Source: Lanius collurio (lineage: Eukaryota; Chordata; Aves; Passeriformes; Laniidae). Taken from it: a stretch of DNA of 64,000 nt. Positions 27,055 through 64,000 of this stretch are shown one piece after another. A program made the translations under genes and the position numbers. The stretch is from contig JACBWW010000008.1 in assembly GCA_020086605.1 (NCBI GenBank), positions 11,138,622 to 11,202,621 of the forward strand, given 5' to 3'. The notes below the pieces were generated by a model, which saw nothing but the letters and a program-made list of their open reading frames with translations, did no database searches and was not told the origin of the DNA. The number at the start of each line of letters is the position of its first letter. Position 1 is the first letter of the stretch.

Positions 27055-27666
27055 AGGAATATTTTTATCAGGAAAAAAAATTGACTTTTCCCTATTTTAT
27101 GTATTTGTTTAAATATTTTTTGATTACTTTTTGCCTTATGGCTGCCATTAGTGCACAACAGTCCTCAGTTTGATGCTGAGTGTCCCACATGGTTTAGAGA
27201 GTGAGAAGTATTCAGCAATGTACCTTGCCCTTTTAAAGAACTGCTTCCTTTGTTCCCAGCAGTGTGTTGGGTTTTTGATCTTTTCCTCTCTGATTGCTTA
27301 TTAATGGATGGATTTCTTTCACTTATCTGCAGCCTTTGTCTTAGGCTGCAGCAGGCCTTGGGGGCAACTGGATTTCCCTAAAACATGAGCTGAGCAATCC
27401 TTTTTACACAGTCCTGTATGCTCTTTAACCTGCCACAGATTACAAGAGTTTTGCTCTTCCCAATTCAATCCATGGTTGAAGCCTCTTACATGAAGCAACC
27501 TCTTTGAAATCTTTTTGACACTGTTGATTCAATATTATTCTCCCAATGTTAAAAGCTGGCAGTATGAAGTACAGTGAAGATGTCATCCTTCCAGGCTGCC
27601 AAGAAATCTCCAGCCTCTGAGGCAAGTGCTAGCAACTTAATTTTTTAAAGTTGTTGTTGATGTCAG

Positions 27667-27721
27667 CCCTTTTCCCTTCCCCTTCTCCTTCCGCTTCCCT
27701 TCCCCTTCATTTTCTTCTCCT
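27667..27721. repeat. Polypyrimidine tract, about 55 nt
   Basis: Almost pure C/T on the plus strand, interrupted by one G (27,693) and one A (27,709), made of CCTT and CCCTT units. Such tracts can form triplex DNA; no function is claimed. Confidence 0.8.
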
Positions 27722-28013
27722 GGGAAAAATGCCTCCTCAAGTGTTTAGATTTGAGCCTGGTATTTTATGCCTTAACTGAAAAAGGAGCACACTCCTTTGG
27801 AGCACTTCCAGCCTTTCTTTGATACCTGAGAAGGGACTGTTCATCACTCTAAAAGCTGACCTGCAAATAAAGGAAGGGATGGGGTTTTGTCCATACTTCC
27901 TTTCTTTACTATGTATTACGTCTAGAAACAGTTGTTTGCTTGAAGTTCTTAAGGTTTTAAGATAGTTTTCTTGCACTTTCAAATTCTGGATGTATCAGCA
28001 ATGCTAAGCTTGC

Positions 28014-28042
28014 ATTTGTTTGTTTGTTTGTTTGTTTGTTTC
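28014..28042. repeat. (TTTG)n microsatellite
   Basis: About seven uninterrupted TTTG units. Confidence 0.9.
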
Positions 28043-28520
28043 CACTGAGCTCTTCTTGGGGAAAAGAAATTTGCACAAATGTTCACTTCTGGGGAATTCA
28101 GAAATGTGTGACAGGAAATCTTCCCTTCCAGTTGTTTTGCAGGTGTTTGTTAAATGCACAAGACACAGTCCTCTTACCATCCAGGTGGAACACCTTGTCC
28201 CTTTGATTATTTAATTTCCTTTTGTAATTTGCATCCTAGTGCTGCTGTTGTACCAGGGGCAGCAAGAAAAGCAGCATAGACCTCAGTTCAGAGGAAGGGA
28301 ATTTTTAAATTAATTTCAAATCTCGTTTATATAACCTGGTTCGCTTGAATGGCATAAGGTTATTGGGCCTTTGACCATCCACTTATTAAAATGATTGGTT
28401 AAACCCTACAACACCCATTTCAAAATATTTCTCCTGTCAGTAACATAGCAATACTGCATAGCAAAACTGCAGCTGCAAGATAAAGGTATTGATTTACAAA
28501 AACCTCTCACTGTTCCCAGA

Positions 28521-28604
28521 CAGCATGTATGTGAAAGGAAGACTTTCACATGGATGCTGGTAGAAAGCTGGAAAATTTCCCTGTGATCAAGCTTTCAGCA
28601 TCCA
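28521..28604. repeat. Overlapping imperfect inverted repeats (hairpin cluster)
   Basis: Left arm 28,521-28,537 (CAGCATGTATGTGAAAG) pairs with 28,543-28,559 (CTTTCACATGGATGCTG) across a 5-nt loop with 15 Watson-Crick pairs, one G-T and one mismatch. The right arm can instead pair with AGCTTTCAGCATCCA at 28,590-28,604, giving a second, gapped hairpin. The three related segments could be the remains of a palindromic element or a small-RNA hairpin; I cannot tell which. Confidence 0.6.
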
Positions 28605-29904
28605 CATCCTATTAGTAGTTGCATGTTTAGAAATATTCCATTAATAGAGGCTGATAGTGAAAAACGTTTTTTCTGGAACAAGACATAGTTCTAAAAGAAC
28701 ATAATAAAAAGGGTGTGTAGTGATTTAGGTATCTTTTAAATCCATGAAGGGAAACTTTAAAAAAAAAAAAGTAAAATTCAAATTTGTATTTTTTTCTAAG
28801 GAGATAATTTTGTTTTGAAGGCTGCAAAGCATCAGATTGCTTAGAACAGACAAGCTGAACTTTCAAGGCTTTCTAAATTATTCCAATAAAAGTTACTCTT
28901 GAGCATCTTCAGGGTTTTAGTTTGCTTTGTTTGATCAGCTAAACATTTAGTTTGATATTTTCAGGATTTTTGACTGACCAATATTGAGGGACAACATTTT
29001 TTGCAAAAAATTTCTTCAAGGTTAGTTTTTTAATTCTTGAACACTTGCAAAACAGTCTGTTTTTTAATGAAAATGAGTAATTTAAACCAATCTCTCATTA
29101 AGAACATAAGGAGTCACAGAAACATATTCAATACACTATGTGAAGTGCTCAATGAATGCCAGAATGTACTGTAACTTTCCAAAACACAAACTGGGTTCTA
29201 CTGTGAGAGTGCATTGTCTGTATTCATGTAACCAAAAGGACGTTTTCCACAGGGGCCCCTTCTCCTTTCAGTGCACTGATTAGACTGGAGCATTACCCAA
29301 CCTGAGATGCCTTATTCAAGACCTGTTGGTTATTTTTTAATCATTCAATTTAACCAGTTTAAAAGATTGTTAAAACATAGTCAGCCAAGCAACTCCCCAC
29401 ACTACCCCACTCCCAAATTCAGCACTAATGGCAACACGCTATGAACACTGCTTGTACGTGTTGGCCTCTACCAGAAGGCATCACCACTGTAGTGCAGTAA
29501 ACCCCAATAAAACAGTATTATTTTCATAACAACCATTGCTTTGAGAGACTGAAACACCAGAAAGAGTCCTAGCTGGCTCTATGTCAGGCTGTCTGCTAAG
29601 CTTTAATTGCCCTTTCTGAAATACCTGAGGCAATGGTACTTCCAACAGACAAAAAGAAAAACAACAACAACAAAAAATTTAAATGTTTGCTTTCGCTTTT
29701 CCAAGCCTTCACAATTGGTGGGAAACATAATGAGAAAGCATTCAGCTTCCCAGGAGAGGTCAAGCAACCCAGATGTGGCAATTTTAAGTGACAGCACTGT
29801 GTTTCTCTAAAGCCAGCACAAGCGTGACTACTCATAGTTGTGCCTGTTGTCCATCACCTCTGAATGTCACAGTTTCTTTCAAGTAGCATGGAAGGTGTGC
29901 TCCC

Positions 29905-29943
29905 TGTATAGATGCTCTGTATAGATGTTCTGTGTAGATGTTC
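29905..29943. repeat. 13-bp tandem repeat, three copies
   Basis: TGTATAGATGCTC, TGTATAGATGTTC and TGTGTAGATGTTC lie head to tail with one change between neighbours. Confidence 0.9.
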
Positions 29944-31056
29944 TGCAAACCAGGAAACCCAGAATTAGAGCTGCCCATGTAGGATTAGTAGTGCTTACCA
30001 AAAGCAGCAGCCTCAACGGTTCAAATGTTTCCAGACTGCACTGACATTTGTACTTGCGGGCATTGTTGCTGCCTTCTCATAGCCAGCACAGACTCCCCAC
30101 ATCTGCCAGATGTGCAAGTGTGTGCTGACACCTGCTCTGGATTGGGTGTGCTCTCCTGTGGCAGTGGGGCTGTGCACACACCTGAGGCTGCTGGTCACTG
30201 CCTTGCCACCTGTGTGCTGCCCCAGCACGGGGCATGGCTGATGTGGTCAACTCGTGCTGACCTAGAGGATTCCTGTGCCAAATTCAGCACCGTGCTCCTT
30301 AAGGCTGATGCTTGCTGCCTGTAAATGTAGGGAGTGAGGGAGCTCTGGTGAACTCCCAGACAAATGTCTAGGATGGTGTTGTGCTCACCTGCTGATTCCC
30401 TTTTGAGAGGCTCAGCAGTTTAGCCCTGGACCTACCTAGTCTGGACACACAAAACTCTCCCTAGTCTTGAATCACCCATATGCTGAGTTCAGCAATCAGG
30501 CGTATTTCTGCTCTACAGCCACAGCCCAGAGGAAGAAAGGAGGGCACTTCTGTCACTGAGCTTCCCACTGACATTTTTCACATACACATGAAATGAAAAA
30601 CAGAAGCTGGGAAGCAACTTTTTGCTTGTAATCCCTGCATCAGGCACAATTTATCCTAAAGACAGACCAACACATCCTCTGCCCAAATCTTTGTGTTTTT
30701 TCCTGAATGATGCTTCTACAAGAAAATGTTGTTCCTACTGAAATTTTCTTTCCAGCTGTATTCTATTGAGGTATAAGATGCAACACAAAGGCACTGCTAA
30801 ATATCCTGTTTAACAGTTGCTTTATTGCAAAATTAATATCCCAAGAGAGAAAGTTTGCTTCACATAGTTCAGCTTTTGAAAGAAATGTACAAGCCACGTT
30901 CCATTTACAAGGGACATAAAATGCAAACTGAGGGCAAGACTGGCCATCTGATTGTGAGGTGCTCAGCTTGTAAAATGGGAGTGAAGAGTCCATGAGTATT
31001 CATATTATCCTGAGTATTATTTCAATTCAAGGAACCACTTCATTACTTTTACCTAG

Positions 31057-31062
31057 TTTATT
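31057..31062 (-). terminator. Candidate poly(A) signal AATAAA
   Basis: First canonical signal in DOCK8 orientation, 2.0 kb beyond the stop. The following ~30 bases on the minus strand include a G/T-rich GTGGTTCC. Another AATAAA lies at 30,821-30,826. Which one is used cannot be told from sequence alone. Confidence 0.3.
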
Positions 31063-31826
31063 GTACACCTGTAAGGGGTTTAGTTTACTTGAGGTTTCTG
31101 TTAGTTAGGCTGTAAAGGGTAAGTATCTTGTAAACAGCAAGGTTGAATTTTGGCATTGATAGATGACAGTATTCTGACCTTTCTCCTCAACTGGCAGTTA
31201 AAAACAACAGATAAGGGGCTTGGTTCTGATAGCCAGAGATCGCATAGCTTCAAAACTTTGGGAAATTAGTAATCTTTTCAATCTAGAATTGTTTCAAAGC
31301 AACTTGAATGTAGAAAGCCACTTTTGACACGGAGGCATCTTTTGCTTGGAGCTTTTTATACTATTTGCTTATGCACTTTGGATGTGCTCACTTCAAAATC
31401 AGAGAGTACTTATTCCTAATTATTTCATTTAACAATACTATGAATGAGGAGGGAAATTATTTTCTTACACTCCAAGTTCTGTGTAACCGCAGGGTTTAGG
31501 TCACCTATTTCCACATTTCATCTTGATTGGTCATCCATGCGAATCTTCTACAAAGCACGCTGAAAATATGACACAAGTATCAATGAAGCGCTTGGAATAT
31601 TCGTATCATCAAACAGCAAGGCTGCAGGTGACTGTAAAAAGTCAAAATCTTTCCACTAAAAGCCACCAGCCTCAATCTCCCTTACACTTTTGGAGCAAAG
31701 CCTTTAGAAATATATGGCATCAGCTCTGAGAAAGTTGACTGTAACTTTTTAAAATGAAGTACAAAGGAAAAAATTTCCTTGAATATTAACATTAAATTCT
31801 GTGCTTGCGCAAATGGAATTGGTTAC

Positions 31827-31832
31827 TTTAAT
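31827..31832 (-). terminator. Candidate poly(A) signal ATTAAA
   Basis: Common variant signal in DOCK8 orientation, 1.23 kb beyond the stop. I found no AATAAA or ATTAAA on the minus strand between the stop and here. Such hexamers occur by chance, so the call is tentative. Confidence 0.3.
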
Positions 31833-33059
31833 CAGCATTAAAGTATAATTTCTAAAACATTTGAAGAGGTGGCATAGAGGAAGTAATATTTAAGATACTT
31901 TCATGGATCTTTGTTTCAAAATATTAACATTATGTGGTAAGCATAGTTACAATAAAATTGTAGCTCTTCCACTGCCTCACTAAAGGAGTTGCAAAAGTCA
32001 AATGAATGCCAAAGTCCTCATTTATCCCCTCCCCACATCTTCATCTGCAAAATTGTGATAACATTTCCATACTTCAGAGAGGTGCTGTAAAGATCATTTA
32101 GTAAGATGTTTGCTGAGGACTCAAAAAATACTAAGTACTAGGTATTATAAATTATGTGCTAAATTCACTTAAGCAGCAGTAAAGCCTTAGTCAAGTGATT
32201 TGCAGGAGATCCCCATTGTGAGCTTCTGTAGTTGATTTTGGATAAGGTTATCTACATAAGAGCTTTATGTAATAAAGAATCAGTCATAGCTTAGCATCTT
32301 CCTTTTAAACTATTCCTTGTTAGCTCTGCTAAGTATGTCACAGATTACTAACTGCATGTCAAGTTGCTATACTGCATGTCCCTATACTGAGAAAAAAATT
32401 TAGAAGATCTGTAAGAACTGTTTACTACTACTTCTTGATTTTTGTGCTTTGGTTGAAAAAACTTGTGAAGAACTCCCTGCAGTTAAGGACCATGACAGAG
32501 AATCTGTTCAGAACCTAACTGAGGAAATTATCCTTTCCTAGAGTGCTAGCTCAGCACACACTGAGCAGGTGACCATGTCCCTCCTCGTTAAGACAATATT
32601 TAAGCATGTGATTAACTTGCAGAACATGCTTCATTGACAAAAGCACATGGATAAATGCTGTCTTGGAAAAGGACCATAAACACATATCATTTGTCATTAT
32701 TCCTTAGACATGTTATTTGGATTCACCTCAACCAAACCACAGGAAGTTCTATGTCACCCAGTCAAGACCGACTTCATGCCACTGACCACTCTAGGGTCCA
32801 CGCCTCTGCATTAGGTGGTTGTAGTACAATATATACAAAAGTATCTAAAAAGCATCCCCTTCCTTTCCAAGCTTTTATAAGTGCTTGATTAGGAATTATC
32901 CCCTAGTTTTCATTCAGTGATCTTGTGTAAATGCTCTTCTGCAGGCTGTCCAGAAAGTGCACATGCTGTCTTGTGAGAGATTTCTGATTTCATAGATGTA
33001 GAATAAATACTCTGTCACTTCTGTCTTGCAGCATGAAGCTCTTCCTTAGCAGCTAGTTC

Positions 33060-63739
<30,680 letters not shown>

Positions 63740-64000
63740 CTGCAAAGCAGAAAAAAGAATACTAAAAAAATGCCCAAACCAGGGGTAAAATACTGCTTTA
63801 AGCTTGTTTATGAGAGTAAGATTTCCTATTTCTTTTTCCCTGAATTTAATCACTCATTTTCTCAGAGCTGCGATGATAAATCCTACGTGTAGTGGCAATG
63901 ACAACAGAGGGTCTAAGATTCAATGCAGACAGACATTAATTCCTGTTCATATTCAGACAGTTGGCTTCTCTCAGTACCTGAAATCAGAATCACCCTCCCT
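63740..64000 (-). other. DOCK8 intron, cut by window edge
   Basis: Intronic sequence upstream of the first in-window exon. The family's preceding exon, expected to end with a sequence like FFFELM, is not in these 261 bases. Confidence 0.7.

Larger units (their letters stand above)
19731..31036. other. Intergenic region between DOCK8 and the CpG island
   Basis: No gene recognised on either strand. It holds the simple repeats and hairpins listed separately, plus poly(T)/poly(A) runs (20,708-20,717, 20,829-20,838, 23,253-23,264, 26,213-26,226). Open frames are all under 130 codons and show no domain. Confidence 0.5.
31037..33059 (-). other. DOCK8: Probable DOCK8 3' UTR and immediate downstream region
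   Basis: The sequence follows the DOCK8 stop on the minus strand. It has no open frame of note and is AT-rich. The end of the transcript is not visible directly; I bound it by the first ATTAAA (31,827-31,832) and the first AATAAA (31,057-31,062). A direct repeat of ACTGCATGTC lies at 32,351-32,360 and 32,371-32,380. Confidence 0.4.

Noticed and set aside
63976..63986. Acceptor-like TTTCAG on the minus strand near the right edge
   Set aside because: The following sequence soon hits a stop and does not match the expected DOCK8 exon.

Overview
The window looks like vertebrate nuclear DNA, most likely from a bird and possibly a passerine. It holds a multi-exon gene with GT-AG introns, mostly 0.4-2.7 kb (one of 4.5 kb), few interspersed repeats, scattered T/G-rich low-complexity tracts, and one degenerate solo LTR of a type I recognise from bird genomes. 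There are no operons, Shine-Dalgarno sites, CRISPR arrays or RNA genes that I can support.

Right half (33,060-63,739, minus strand): 24 consecutive coding exons of DOCK8 (dedicator of cytokinesis 8, a Cdc42 guanine-nucleotide exchange factor of the DOCK-C subfamily). Exons were placed by translating the minus strand, matching the peptides to the DOCK6/7/8 family and choosing GT...AG boundaries. The 24 exons sum to 3,342 nt, which is 1,113 codons plus a stop. Every split codon closes in frame with no internal stop, so this looks like an intact functional gene. It corresponds to about the C-terminal 53% of the protein: the helical region after DHR1, then the whole DHR2/DOCKER catalytic domain and the C-terminal tail. 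The N-terminal half and the promoter lie beyond the right edge. 'Window residue' below means numbering within these 1,113 residues; adding about 986 gives approximate human DOCK8 numbering if lengths are conserved.

Middle (about 20,000-33,060): the probable DOCK8 3' UTR with candidate poly(A) signals, then intergenic DNA with simple repeats, short tandem repeats and several hairpins, but no recognisable gene.

Left part (1 to about 20,000): no coding exon recognised. A strong CpG island (about 18,930-19,730) carries two good minus-strand splice donors, and a smaller CpG-dense block lies at about 5,520-5,740. In vertebrates the gene following DOCK8 on the same strand is KANK1, whose 5' end has non-coding alternative first exons. 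I infer that the large island is the KANK1 promoter and that DNA to its left is KANK1 intron. In birds the DOCK8-KANK1-DMRT cluster is on the Z chromosome, so a Z-linked origin is likely but not shown by the sequence.

The most notable unadvertised feature is the solo LTR in the DOCK8 intron at 37,976-39,590. It lies in the same orientation as the gene and keeps an AATAAA. I did not find a convincing new biological system in this window.
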